Source: Tetracentron sinense
Lineage: Eukaryota > Streptophyta > Magnoliopsida > Trochodendrales > Trochodendraceae
Assembly: GCA_015143295.1 (NCBI GenBank)
Contig: CM026571.1
Coordinates: 34,252,505-34,316,504, forward strand
Reading direction: 5' to 3'
DNA length: 64,000 bases
The notes under the pieces are model-generated. The model did no database searches and was not told where the DNA came from. It saw only the letters and a program-made list of their open reading frames with translations. The translations under genes were made by a program, and so were the position numbers. Each line of letters opens with the position of its first letter. Position 1 is the first letter of the stretch. Below are positions 1-11,009 of the stretch, in pieces.

Positions 1-860
1 TTTCCAATAGCATGAAATTAAGAACATTGAGCAGCAGTCACTCATATAAAAAGATGAGTGGTGCGATTCGAACGAATCGAAGGATCGGGGGTTTGTTCCT
101 TCTCCGTACTCATAGAGTTGTTCATTCTCGCCGATTCTCCAAGATCCAGAAATAGAGGATTTCTTGCTTGCTCCGAAACATTGATCAGCGGCTAGATGAA
201 GAAAGTATGTTTCTGCTCGAGAAGTGGGAACGGAATTCCCAGGTGTTTTGCCCATACGGCCTTTGTTGGAATTCCTTTGTTTGTGGTATCATTTTCCCAT
301 GAGAGGTAACGGCAGATCCCCCCTTATTTTAGGAAAGCTACTGGCCGTGAACCATGCTTTCAGAGAAGTGACAGTCCGAATCTTATCTGAACTACGAGAA
401 TAACTTACTATGTCGTGCCATAAGGGGGCATTCTCCATACCCTCACCCTGAGATGATAAGGAAGGTCAATTTGACTCCCCTCAAAATGGTTACTGGACAA
501 GAGTTGGTTGGCTTCCACAAAAATTGGCTAGTGACTCTTCTTTTTACTCGACTTTCGGTTTAGTTTTCATTTTCAAAAAGTCATGTGTATGATTGATCGT
601 TGTGTCGCATAAAGAGAAAGGAGATCTGGTGCGCTCCTTAGCTAAACTAATAGATAGGGCCTCGGAGCTGGGGGGAGAAGCTTAAATTCCATCGGGAATG
701 AGAGCTCAAGAGGGTCAATGAGGCTAATAATCAACCTCCACCAGGTGGAGCGAAGCTTCTGGTACTCAGACATTGGCTCAAGGCATTTTCTCTACCCCTT
801 CTTACCTTGAAAAAAAAAGGTCACATTGCGTTCTTGAACTGATAACCATCTTTTGGCTAA
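1..860. other. Unrecognised sequence, no gene seen
   Basis: No convincing gene is visible. The first 690 bases are less AT-rich than their surroundings and read like plant organelle intergenic DNA, but I recognise no organelle gene, so a nuclear insertion of mitochondrial DNA is only a weak guess. A T-loop-like stretch near 63-76 has no cloverleaf around it. Confidence 0.3.
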
Positions 861-2950
861 CCTAGCCTCCTCCATCCCTCGGGATCCATTATGGGGATCC
901 AGTTTCATAGCCTCTTCCAATATGAAAAGGTAGTTGACTTAACCCTAGGGTTCGTAAAAACTACACTGCCCCTACACTAGACCCAGGTTGGCCAGAGCCA
1001 ATTTTTTGTAAAAATCAAAATTGGAGGTACTGGCTTTACCATCATTCCTGTAAAATGCTTTTTTTGAGTTCTGGAGCACCCAAAACCCTCAGGTTAACCT
1101 TGCAATTCCATTGTTTTGCCTCACCTAACCCCTCTCTGATATATCATCATACCCCATACCTTCCTTTATCCATAAATACTCCCCCTTTTCAAGTCATAGA
1201 ACCCATGCCAAGAATCTTCAGAAGACCAAAGAACCTTCTAGCCTTAGCATCTTCTGGCCTCGGGGAGTCAAAATTAGACTTGAGGAAAATCCTGGGTTGT
1301 CCTCCTTTGTATGGTCATCCTCCCCCAAGCCGCCTAGCCATGGCCACCTTTGGAGCTTCAATCAGAGAGTGGGTCCTCCTCCCTTTGTCTTTTATTTGTC
1401 ATCTGAAACTGCCATCACGACCCTAGTCCATGTTCAGGGTTTTTGGTTACAATCTATAAAGTAATAAGGGACTCACATTTGTCTTCTTTATGGACTAAAG
1501 GGATTCATCATGAAATACCATCCTTGCACATGTCTCACACACTAAGCACATGTCTCTTTGGCCCTTCTAAGATCCCTTAAAATCATGAGAAAGTCCTTGA
1601 AGGTGTTATCGTCCAAGACCTGAGGGTACTTAACTCAATTTTTAGAAATCCAAAATGGCGGTAATGAGTCTACTGCCATTCTGGGATTTTTTTTTTTTCA
1701 GTTGCTTAGATCCTTTTTTGTAAAGTCGTGGTCCATTCCAGGGTTTAGACCATTCCCCTAGGGTCCTCCCTTGTATTCCTTGATGATCCTAGACCCTTTA
1801 GTCTCTCCCCTCACCATATTTAATTTGTTAGAATTTGAGGGAGTTCCAGAATGGCGGTACTATCATTACCACCATTCTGAAGATATACCATTGCAAAGGA
1901 TCCATGGTCATCTATGTTGGCCCATAGACCCTTCCAAGGTCTGGGCTCACTCCTCATGGGTCCTCTGAATCTTCATTAGTCACCCTACACTTTCTAGACC
2001 CCAGGGTCCTTGGCATATTTTCATTTTTTTGTAAAGATACTAGAATGTCGGTAAACACAGTACCGACATTCTGGTGTTCTTTTCTATTCTAATAAAAAAA
2101 ACTTTATCTTGGGCCCCAACCAGATCAAACTGAGGTCTATGGAAGACTTTTGGGTGTTCCTAAGGGTTCCGAGACCCCCTGGTATTTCCTCTGACCTCCA
2201 CCCATGGCTGCAAAGCCACTGTTAAAAAAAGATTTGAAATGACGGCAATGTCTTCACCGCCAATTCCAACCTTGAAGAACATTTGGCCTTGCATATGGCC
2301 CAAACTTTAAAGGAGACCAGTCTAGGCCCTGCAACTATCCTGGGCCCACTTAGACTCTGACCTCAATCCTTAACTAGAGTTATATTTTACCCTAGTTAGT
2401 TGACTCTTGACACTAGTTAACTCCAAAAACATAAAAAAAATACAAAATAATAGAATCTAACCATGGCCATTCTTATGCCCTCCCTAATCATGGTTAAGTG
2501 ACTTAATCATGGTTAGCTCAACCTTAGCCTCTGGGCTCAACCTTAGCCACTCCTGCGCAATCTTTGGCCCTCCTGGCCTATCAACCCTAGGCTCTGGGCT
2601 ACCCTTAGTCACTCTGGTGCACACACACACTCCCCTTAACCCCGCCATGGGTTAATATGCCGCCCGAATTACGCTTGGTCTGATCCCACCCCAGTGGGTA
2701 TGTAGGCAACCCAACCTGAATTCGACCCTAGTTAGGATTTTTCCTTTCTTGGATTAGTATCACTCTAAACACTTAGGCATTTTCATTAAACTTGACTTAA
2801 TTTAACTTAAACGTAGGGAGAAGGTAACTGTCTTAGACAGGGTCCCGATGCCTAATCCCTTCCCCGGGACTTAATCGAACCGCTTACCCTAACTCTAATC
2901 GAGACCATTAGTCTTTATCTAATCCCGGGACCTATCTCCTAAAAAAAATA
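860..2950 (+). repeat. Ogre/Tat-like LTR, 3' part with U5
   Basis: The stretch near 2690-2720 (TATGTAGGCAACCCAACC) and the later run about a list of 'cctaatcccttccccgggac' resemble the R/U5 region of plant Ogre/Tat LTRs as I remember them. The likely end is near 2950, just before a primer-site-like GGTGCCGACTC. The 5' border and target duplication were not found, so I cannot say whether it is a solo LTR or the 5' LTR of a truncated element. The body carries the hairpin repeats listed separately. Confidence 0.45.
1646..2268. repeat. Tandem ~195-bp units, each with a short hairpin
   Basis: Four imperfect palindromes built on the same core (AATGGCGGTA ... TACCGCCATT) lie at about 1650-1686, 1846-1879, 2042-2072 and 2236-2268, spaced about 195 bases apart. 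The copy at 2042-2072 has perfect 12-base arms around a 7-base loop. A fifth, more diverged copy is near 1019-1050. The sequence between hairpins is only loosely conserved. Confidence 0.6.
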
Positions 2951-2966
2951 GGTGCCGACTCTTAGT
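2951..2966 (+). other. Possible primer binding site
   Basis: GGTGCCGACTCTTAGT follows an A-rich LTR-like end and resembles the TGGCGACTC primer site used by Ogre/Tat elements. It differs at the third base, and the following sequence to about 3056 keeps no gag. Confidence 0.3.
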
Positions 2967-3061
2967 CAACCTGTGAGCCTCCTAAAGGCCATTTTAGCGT
3001 CATTCCTCCACAAGGCCTGGTCCGGAAGGAAAGGCGATAAAATCCCTTTCTCACACATGTC

Positions 3062-3420
3062 AAATTGCTCTAATTTTTTTCTTGACTGACTCTTGGAGTG
3101 TTAGTCTAGCGAGCTTTTTGTTGCCCTAATTTTTTCCTAGACCATCTTTTGAAGTTTTGGTTTAGGAGGGCTTTTGATTTTGAGTCTAATTTTTACCTAA
3201 GTCGTCCTTTCGAATTTTCAACTTAGCGAGCCATTGGCACTTTAATTTTTGCCAAAGCTGCCTCTTCGAGTTTTCAACTTAGCGAGCTTTGATTTTAACT
3301 CTAATTTTTGCCTAAGTCATCCTTTCGGATTTTTAACTTAAGAAGTCTTTTTGGTGCTCTAATTTTTGCCTAGACCTTCTTTTGAAGTTTTGGTCTAACG
3401 AGCTTTTATTTAGATTCCTA
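3062..3420. repeat. Degenerate ~60-65-bp tandem repeat
   Basis: Five to six diverged copies of a T-rich unit, recognisable by CTAATTTTTGCCTA and AACTTAGCGAGC. It lies just beyond the pol end of the minus-strand Ty3/gypsy remnant, where Tat-type elements often carry 3'-untranslated repeats, so it may belong to that element. Confidence 0.6.
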
Positions 3421-3429
3421 TAAATAATA

Positions 3430-3926
3430 TCGCTTTAGGAATCTTGCATTTGTTGGAGGGATGATTCACTCTCCATCCATTGAGGTCAACAGGTATGCTC
3501 CATTAGAATACACCTTCTTGATGACATAAGGGCCTTCCCTCTTTGGTTCGAGCATTCCCTTGGTTCGCCGAGTGACGATGATTAGAGTCCTGACCATTAA
3601 GACCAAATCTTTTATTTTGAAAGACCTTAGTCTTACTCTTTTGTTGAAGGCATTGGTTTTTCCTTTGTTGGTACATCTCTAAACTCTATTGGGCTTGGAG
3701 ACGGCGTTCATTAAGAGTTTCGAGCTTCACAAGAAGAACCTTAGCTGAGTCTTCTCTTGTGATAGACTACTAAATTACCACCCGTAGGGAAAGAATTTGA
3801 ATTTCTAGGGTAAGAACCGCTTCATCACCGAAGATCGGGGAATATGGCGTGGCCTGAGTTGGAGTTCGGTAAGTAGTCCTATATGCCCAGAGTGCTTTGG
3901 GTAAGCGTTCATGCCAGTCCCGTTTA
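3430..3926 (-). pseudogene. Ty3/gypsy integrase C-terminal part (remnant, piece 3)
   Basis: The minus strand reads the end of a retroelement integrase core: WHERLPKALWAYRTT is the conserved tryptophan/alanine block downstream of the catalytic glutamate. A decayed, frame-broken tail that includes KREGPYVIKKVYSNGAYL follows towards 3430. This is the 3'-most of three pieces of one polyprotein; the piece upstream in the coding direction is at 6120-6456. The break is the 2.2-kb insertion at 3932-6114. Lineage: non-chromovirus Ty3/gypsy, Tat/Ogre-like by general appearance. Non-functional. Confidence 0.8.
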
Positions 3927-3931
3927 CTTTT

Positions 3932-6114
3932 TGAAAGTATGCCTTTTTTTAATTTTAGAAACACAGTTCTTGGGGGGCATACATCGAATCCCAAGATCTG
4001 ACTAAGATTCTAATTGATTTTATTCAATGAAGGTTAGAATAACATTCACCTTTAGGACTTTGAAATTTTTAAGTCAAATCCACATAAGAATAGTACTCGC
4101 AAAACTTCACAAGTGTCAAGTCTCCTGTGGATTCACACGAACCTTCTTTTTCCTTTAAAGCTTTCTCTAATGGAAGCTAATGACCCTTCCAAATTCTCAT
4201 GCTCTTTTATCTTTTCTTCTTTTCTTTGATCCAAGAACCTTTCTTGATCAAACAAGATCCAATCTTGGTCTTCAAAGAACTTGTTCTTTATCATGAAGAT
4301 CAAAAACCAAACAAAAAGGAAGAAGGGGAAGGGTGACCGTACACCCTCAAAAGGGGAGAGGGCTGGGCGTGAACTTGAGGAGAGGGAGAGAAGAAAAAAT
4401 TCTGGAGAATTATATTATTTAAAGGGCTGGGCATCCACTCCTTTATATAAGTTCCCTCTTGGTTGCTTGAATTGTAATCCAATTATAATTCATTAACCTT
4501 ATCCTAATCCAATTAGGATTCCTCAATAGTTTCCTTTATTGATTATTCTCCTAATCCAATTAGGATTAATCTTAAAAGAAACTAACCTTATCTATTAGTA
4601 ACTAATCTTATCCTTATCCAATAAGGAATCTTGAATTAGTAACTAACTAATGGAATCCCTAACAATTAGGGAATCTTTAATTAGTAACTAACTAACTAAC
4701 TAACTAACCTTATCTAATAAGGATATTAGTTATTAGAAATTAATTAAAATAATAACAATTATTATTCCTCCTTGAAGTGGGCGTCCCACCCTAGGTGGGT
4801 CCCACCCCACACGCCTAAAGGGTTTCCAAAACCCTTTTGGTCACTTGAATTATTCTTTTATAATAATTCCCAATGGGTCCTACCCATTTGGTTTTTCACA
4901 TCCAATATGATTCCACCTTTTAAAGCTTCACTATACCATATAGTGATTACTTAGAGAAATTAATTAATTAAATTAAATACTTTAATAAGGTCCTTGTGTG
5001 TGAGATCTAAAGGGATCTCCTATTTCCGGTTGTGGGACCAAGTACTCAACCTTTTGGTTAAAGCATTGTTACTAGGAAACACCTTTCCTACACTCCATTA
5101 GGATTATAGAATTTTATCTATATCCCTAGACTTACACCAATCACAATTAATGTCCATTAACACAATGTGATTAACCTCCAGAAATTAGAGAATTGCTTGT
5201 AAGTACCATCTCACAATATATTTACAAATAAATCCTTCCACATTCCGATATCACTTGTAAGCTTCCGGGATTGGAACAATTCCACTGTCTTAGTCCCTAA
5301 CTTATGAATAGAACTCTTTCTCATGATTACTTTTTGATTGAACTGAACCTCCAAAACACTTTTGAAGAAACATTAGAAAAGAACTGACATATATATTTAT
5401 ATTTACTTTTCCATATTAAAAATATCAACTTCGATAAAAATCATTTTACCGAAAAGCACCAGTACTGGATTTAACAGTTCAGTTCAACAAGTATCACCTT
5501 GATATCATTATCTCCAATTAAGGAGTTGTGGATTCCTTATTGAGTATTTACACACTTCTCCAAACATTGTGTACATGACCCAACTTACCCAGAGTTAGTC
5601 CTGTGTATTGGACATTGCCGATTGGCACATCAAAGCCATATAGACAAATATTTGAGAAGATGTTAACCTCTCAGGTCTAAGGACAATTTTTCAAATGGAT
5701 AACCCTAATACAATCTGACAGTGTATTCCATAGGGTATCCACTAGTGACCCCGTTCAGTATTATGTACTTGCTACATATACTCACATGTTAGTCAAGAGT
5801 CACCACTCTCTGTGAATGAGATTCATCACACTATCTCATAGAACTACACATGTGCAAGCCATGATGAAGTACGGTGCCCAACCAGTACTCTAGAGGCTTC
5901 GAACAATATTAGGTTTACAAGGAACTGGAAAATCATATCTCCTCGCAACCTTTGCATGATTTTCCTACAATGTTACCTATGGAACTTTATGTCATCATCA
6001 TATGAGACAGTAATTAATATAAATACCCTTTATAGTTGGTTGTGTGAATATGATGCTTGTCTAATCAACATAGAAAAGTCTCTTATTGGCTTTCGAGGGC
6101 ATATATGTCCAACA
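3932..6114 (-). mobile_element. Solo LTR-like insertion (2.18 kb) in Ty3 integrase
   Basis: On the minus strand the element starts TGTTGGACATATATGCCC and ends CTTTCA, giving TG...CA termini. It is flanked by the duplication CTTTT (3927-3931 and 6115-6119), and the integrase codons on either side are continuous once the insertion and one duplication copy are set aside. The TGTTGGACATA start is common in plant Ty1/copia LTRs. No coding domain, primer site or internal LTR pair was seen, so a solo LTR is most likely; a non-autonomous element is an alternative. Short open frames inside show no recognisable protein. Confidence 0.75.
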
Positions 6115-6119
6115 CTTTT

Positions 6120-6456
6120 GTCCATAACTTTCTTGAGGATTTTGCACAAAATCTTCTTGAAGACTTCGGCAAGACCATTCGTAGCTGCATAGTACCTGGT
6201 GGAATGGTTTTCTCAAATTCTGAATTTGACATACAATTTATGTATAGGGTTCCTTCAAAAAGTTGTCCATTATCTGTGATGATGCTTTCTGGAATTCCAA
6301 ACCAATAATGATGTTGGTTTGGATAAAGTTTGGCACTGAGTGGTGTTTGACTTCTTTGAGAGCGACGGATTTGGTCCATTTTGAAAAGTAGTCTGTCACA
6401 GCTAGGATGTATTGATGCTCAATAGATGATGGTCGATTGAATGGACTTATGACATC
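6120..6456 (-). pseudogene. Ty3/gypsy integrase core (remnant, piece 2)
   Basis: The minus strand carries the middle of the integrase core: an HQYILAVTDYFSKWT block, GIPESIITDNG with the second catalytic aspartate, and a broken stretch ending just before the glutamate-containing helix continues in piece 3. At least one frameshift is present near 6190. It is bounded by the solo LTR on one side and the Tekay element on the other. Non-functional. Confidence 0.8.
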
Positions 6457-6750
6457 ATTCCTGTAGAGCCCCAGACTTTTCCATGCTTAATACATGACAC
6501 TTTCGTTGTCATCTTGCCTTTTAAGAGGTATGATTAATAAATGAGGAAGAATTTGGAAATTTCGAAATGTCAGAATTGTTCCTCTTCGAAGTACGAACAC
6601 AACGCAAGTTGAATCGTCAAAATCGGACGAACGAGTCAAAAGATATGGCCAAAACAGTCTGTACCTGTAGGAAAACGTATACTGTGTGCATCCGTTGTAC
6701 AACTCACCACGGGCACGTTGTACAACTCACCACGGGCACGTTTGTACAGC

Positions 6751-7375
6751 ACAACGAGTTGGCACTATTCATAGTACAACGAGTTGGCACTATTCATAGT
6801 ACAACGAGTTGGCACTATTCACAGCACAACGAGTTGGCACTATTCACAGTACAACGAGTTGGCACTATTCACAGCACAATGAGTTGGCACTATTCACAGC
6901 ACAACGAGTTGGCACTATTCATAGCACAACGAGTTGGCACTATTCACAGCACAACGAGTTGGCACTATTCACAGCACAACGAGTTGGCACTATTCATAGT
7001 ACAACGAGTTGGCACTATTCACAGCACAACGAGTTGGCACTATTCATAGTACAACGAGTTGGCACTATTCACAGCACAACGAGTTGGCACTATTCACAGT
7101 ACAACGAGTTGGCACTATTCACAGCACAACGAGTTGGCACTATTCATAGCACAACGAGTTGGCACTATTCACAGCACAACGAGTTGGCACTATTCATAGT
7201 ACAACGAGTTGGCACTATTCACAGCACACCGAGTTGGCACTATTCACAGTACAACGAGTTGGCACTATTCACAGCACAACGAGTTGGCACTATTCACAGC
7301 ACAACGAGTTGGCACTATTCATAGTACAACGAGTTGGCACTATTCACAGCACAACGAGTTGGCACTATTCACAGC
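6751..7375 (+). repeat. 25-bp direct-repeat array, 25 units (5' LTR)
   Basis: Perfect 25-base periodicity of ACAACGAGTTGGCACTATTC plus a variable five-base tail (ACAGC, ATAGT, ACAGT or ATAGC). Two degenerate units follow at 7376-7421. The array has no stop codons in several frames because 25 units of 25 bases cycle through frames, which creates spurious repeat-peptide open frames. Confidence 0.97.
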
Positions 7376-7825
7376 ACAACGTGCTCGGCACTGTTCACAA
7401 CACAACGTGTTCAGCACTCGTGTTTTTACAGAAATTCCAGTAAGGGTATTATGGTCTTTGGTCGGTTACTCTTACCTTAAGAGTTTAACCCAAGCCTTTA
7501 GGGCTTCATTCGACACTTAGAGAGTTTGAGAGAATAGGAGAAAGGGGAGAAGGCGATTCCAACCTAGGGTTCCCATTTTGGAGAGAAATCAAAGGGTTTT
7601 GAAACCCTATATCAACCTCCAGCCCATTTTTCTTCAAGATCAAGGCACAAACTCGTGAGGAGCATCTCCTCAAACTAGGGCAGCAGCTACACAGTCATTT
7701 TGGAAAGGGGTTTCTTCCTCATTTCTTCAAGGTCGGTGCTTCTTACTACCCTACTAGTTATAGTTCCTCTTTCCCCTTCTTTTCTCTTCATTTTCTTTCA
7801 TTTACACATGTGCTATGAGATGGAT

Positions 7826-7888
7826 AAATGGTGAATGGTGAATGGTGAATGGTGAATGGTGAATGGTGAATGGTGAATGGTGAATGGA
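7826..7888 (+). repeat. GAATGGT heptamer array (5' LTR)
   Basis: Nine head-to-tail heptamers, mostly GAATGGT, starting with AAATGGT and ending with GAATGGA. The 3' LTR holds the same number at 15527-15589. Confidence 0.95.
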
Positions 7889-9279
7889 GATGGAATGGGC
7901 GATTGGATGCCAATGGTTGTGTGTGATGAACAAATGGGGAAGGGCATTGTTCCAATAATGAACGTACATGTATGATTTGAGTAAAACCCATCTAGAAAAG
8001 CATGTTGTAGGGTAAATCCATAATGAACACACCATGTTTGATGAAATGCCAAGGTGAACACAGTGAGCTGAAAATCTGGAAATGCATGCCTAATAAATTA
8101 TGAATATTGCTAGGGACTATGATAGTGTGTTTCCTGTTTTCCCATAATGCTATGAATACTACATTACTCAATCTTTGATGCTATATGTGTTGTGAAATTA
8201 CCCAAATGTCATCTTTAAATTTGAATGCAAGTATGTACACGGTTTCCACGAGCACGGCATGCATGGCATGATTTATCGAGGTTTTCAAGAACATGGTTAG
8301 AGGTGGGACATATCCTATGATATGTTTTACCTCGCTTTTCACAAGAAGACAAGAACCAACATTCCACGAGGGGTCTCCCCTCACTCACAAGTGCATATCA
8401 TGAAGAAGGGTCTCCCTTCCCTCGCAAGTACATACATATCATAAAGAAGGGTCTCCCTTCCCTCGCAAGTGCATTGCATAAAGAAGGGTCTCCCTTCCCT
8501 CTCAAGGCATCTCACAAGGACACCTCACAAGGATATCTCACAAGTTACATGATCACAAGCAAGCACGCATGACATGCATGACATGACACGACATACAAGA
8601 ATCAAGCAAGATAGACATGACAAGCTTTCAAGTACAAAAAGATATTTCAAGTCAAGTCAAGTGCACGATGTTTCAAGAGGATTTATCGGTTTTCTACGAA
8701 TTACAAGCATGATTATAAACTGCTTTACTTCCTTGTATGATGTGAATTGTTTCCGTTTGACATATATGAATTGCTCCTGATTATGAATTGCTATTTCTAC
8801 GCTATAATTGTTGGTTAGTATTTAGTACCCGCTGAGTATTCCATGCTCAGCCGTACTTCTTTTGTCGGCAAGTTCTGAGGGAGCTGCTGCCCCATTTGAT
8901 GTTTGTGCTCCTGATCCATGGGTGGAAGAGGAGTACGCCGAGGAGCCTTTGGAGGAACCTCCCGTAGAGGGTTATCAGTAGGTGGTGATTAGATTCTGAG
9001 TGGATTAGCTGTGGGTGAGATGAGAGTTAGATTTATGTATTTTGGCGGGCATGTCCACACTTTCGTATGGATTACTTTTTGTATAAACTTGGATTTGTGT
9101 ATGTATATACATAGAGGTTTGGTAGTCTTCCGCTGTGCTATGTTAGAGTATGTTTCCACTGTTTATATCCTCTATTGTATATGCTCTGTGGGTTTTGCAG
9201 GTTAGTTGTCAAGCAAGTCATGATTAGTCGTCCAAAGTTCACTCTAACTCATAGGATGGGTTTTGGGTCGCGACAGAAG

Positions 9280-9291
9280 TGGTATCAGAGC
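9280..9291 (+). other. Primer binding site (initiator Met-tRNA type)
   Basis: TGGTATCAGAGC, four bases after the LTR end, matches the site complementary to the 3' end of plant initiator tRNA-Met that most chromoviruses use to prime minus-strand DNA. The leader 9292-9629 that follows holds no recognised gene. Confidence 0.95.
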
Positions 9292-9629
9292 TTAGGCTTT
9301 AGGTCTCTAGGGTCACTTAGAATCTTATACCACGGCTTGACAAGAGCATATGTCAGGAAACAAGTTAGGAAGAAAGTAAGTCGGAAGAGAGTCTTGATCC
9401 AAGTGTAAGACTAAACTTTAGTCTTAGTCAAAATGGTTGTTTCAACCAAGTTCGAGCCTTAGGAACGCTAGAACACCAAAGTATAATATTATAAATACTC
9501 TGATGACTTAATGCGATGTATATTAGTATTATACAGCTAATACAAATTGGATTATTGTGAAATGGCATTGAAGTAAACTGTGGTTTCAAGTTAGACTCAT
9601 GTGGTGTTATTATTCTCAGGACTTGAGTC

Positions 9630-10869
9630 ATGAGACGGAACACACGGGGTCGTGGACCACATACCAGAGCTTCCTCTTCTTCACGGGATGAGGATGAGCA
9701 GCCGGACCTCTCTCGAGTCTTAGGCTCTATTGCTGAGACACTCGCCATACTGGCGGCTCGGCAGGCTATACCATCATCGGCGGCACCTACTCCACCGCCC
9801 GTAGCTCCAGTACATCGTACCGCTGGAGTTGAGGCATTCAGGAGATTGAGGCCTCCATCCTTCCATGGGAGTGTGGACCCTCTTACCGCGGAGGCATGGA
9901 TCCTCCAGATGGAGAAGATCTTTACGGTCCTCTCACCTTCAGAGGAGGAGAGAGTAGCATGGGCAGCTTTCATGCTAGAAGGCGAAGCCCATCATTGGTG
10001 GTTGTCCGCACTGAGGACGAGAGATTTGACCATGCAGGGTCTACCTTGGACTTGGGAGGAGTTCAAGGATACTTTTTACAAAAAGTATTTTCCGATTGGA
10101 GCACGGGAAAAGAAAGAGAGAGAATTCATCAACCTTGAGCAAGGTTTGATGTCGGTGGCACAATACGAGGCCAAGTTCTCGGAGTTGTCGAGATTTGCGC
10201 CTCATATGGTTGCTACTGAGGCAATGAAGGCGAGGAGATTTGAGCAAGGGCTCAAGGATGTGATTATGGAGAAGGTGTCCGTTTTCAGGCATACTACCTA
10301 CCCTGAGGTAGTAGACAAGGCCTTATTGGTCGAGGCCAATTCGGAGACAGTGTCCAAGAAGAGGGAGTTGGCGAGAGGCCAAGCTAGTAGTTCAGCACCT
10401 CCAGAGAGGCGGACTCGTTATCAGTATGCGTGGCCAGCACCATCGATGAGGCCTTCTTATGCGCCTCCAGCTCCACGGCAGTATGTGCCTCAGGCACCGA
10501 GACCGCAGGCTCTTCCAGCCCCACGGCCTGTTGCACCTCAGACGATGAGGTATGCTCCACTTCCGGCCCCTCCGACTTATGCACACGAGGTCTGCACTTC
10601 ATGCGGCCGAAGGCACCCGGCAGGGGATTGCCGAAGGGCATCGGGTGGATGTTTTCATTGTGGTCGCCAGGGCCATATGATCAGGGATTGCCCCAGTCGG
10701 CATTTACCAGGCCAGTCTCAGGGGATTAATCCACCAGCACGCCCAGCAGGATCATATCAGGCGTCATCTCAGACTACCCGGTCTACACCTCAGTCTCGCC
10801 AGGCAAACCAGGGGCGTGTATTTGCTTTGACAGAGGGTGATGCACTTGCATCTGATGATGTGGTGCAAG
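9630..10869 (+). CDS. gag: Gag, Tekay-type retrotransposon (exon-like part)
   Basis: This is the structural protein that forms the virus-like particle and packages element RNA. From ATG 9630 the frame stays open to a stop at 10976. The first 413 codons resemble Gag, and the last 35 or so lie inside the intron-like segment. There is a retrotransposon gag domain at about residues 95-190 (WILQMEKIF, AHHWW, ARRFEQGL). A proline/alanine-rich linker follows at about 265-325, then a CCHC zinc knuckle at 341-354 (C341, C344, H349, C354) that binds RNA. A basic, serine-rich tail follows. The start was chosen as the first in-frame ATG ahead of a charged RRNTRGRGPH segment. Confidence 0.93.
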
Positions 10870-11009
10870 GTACGCGTTTGGAATTATTTTCGTTATTCGT
10901 GATTGATATGTTGTGTTTTATTCCTTGTGTACATACTTGGTATGATATATATATACCTATGAGTATACTCTGTTGATGCATGGATTGACTTAGTTAGTTA
11001 AAATTTCAG
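10870..11009 (+). other. Intron-like segment between gag and pro-pol (140 bp)
   Basis: The segment begins GTACGC after CAAG and ends TTTCAG before GAAC, both good plant splice-site contexts. A branch-site-like TTGAC lies near 10985 and the segment is T-rich. It contains the stop that ends the unspliced gag frame (10974-10976). Its length is not a multiple of three, and taking it out would place gag and pol in a single frame of about 1521 codons, the usual single-polyprotein layout of Tekay elements. Splicing itself is inferred. Confidence 0.7.

Larger units (their letters stand above)
6462..9275 (+). repeat. 5' LTR of the Tekay-type element
   Basis: It is 2814 bases long. U3 holds a 25-bp direct-repeat array (6751-7375). 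Further on come a heptamer array (7826-7888), short GAAGGGTCTCCCTTCCCTCG repeats (about 8400-8510) and a CTGAGTATTCCATGCTCAG palindrome near 8831. The same palindrome recurs in the other Tekay-type LTRs of this window. No strong TATA box was found, unlike in the related solo LTRs. Confidence 0.95.

Noticed and set aside
60..80. T-loop-like motif suggesting a tRNA
   Set aside because: No matching acceptor, D or anticodon arms could be folded around it.
6751..7375. CRISPR-like regular repeat array
   Set aside because: Units are contiguous without unique spacers, in a plant LTR; it is a tandem minisatellite.
6567..7520. Several overlapping open frames of 94-171 codons encoding peptide repeats such as HNELALF and QRVGTIHSTTSWHYS (also 14552-15221)
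   Set aside because: They are the 25-bp DNA repeat read in successive frames; one array without stops gives all of them, and they lie in the LTR U3.
7788..8061. Open frames on the minus strand with HHSPFTI repeats (also 15489-15762)
   Set aside because: Produced by the GAATGGT heptamer array; no protein family.
9428..9973. Minus-strand open frame of 181 codons
   Set aside because: Shadow of the gag leader and gag coding region on the other strand.
9896..10729. Short open frames overlapping gag (80-99 codons) on both strands
   Set aside because: Alternate-frame shadows of gag; no domain.
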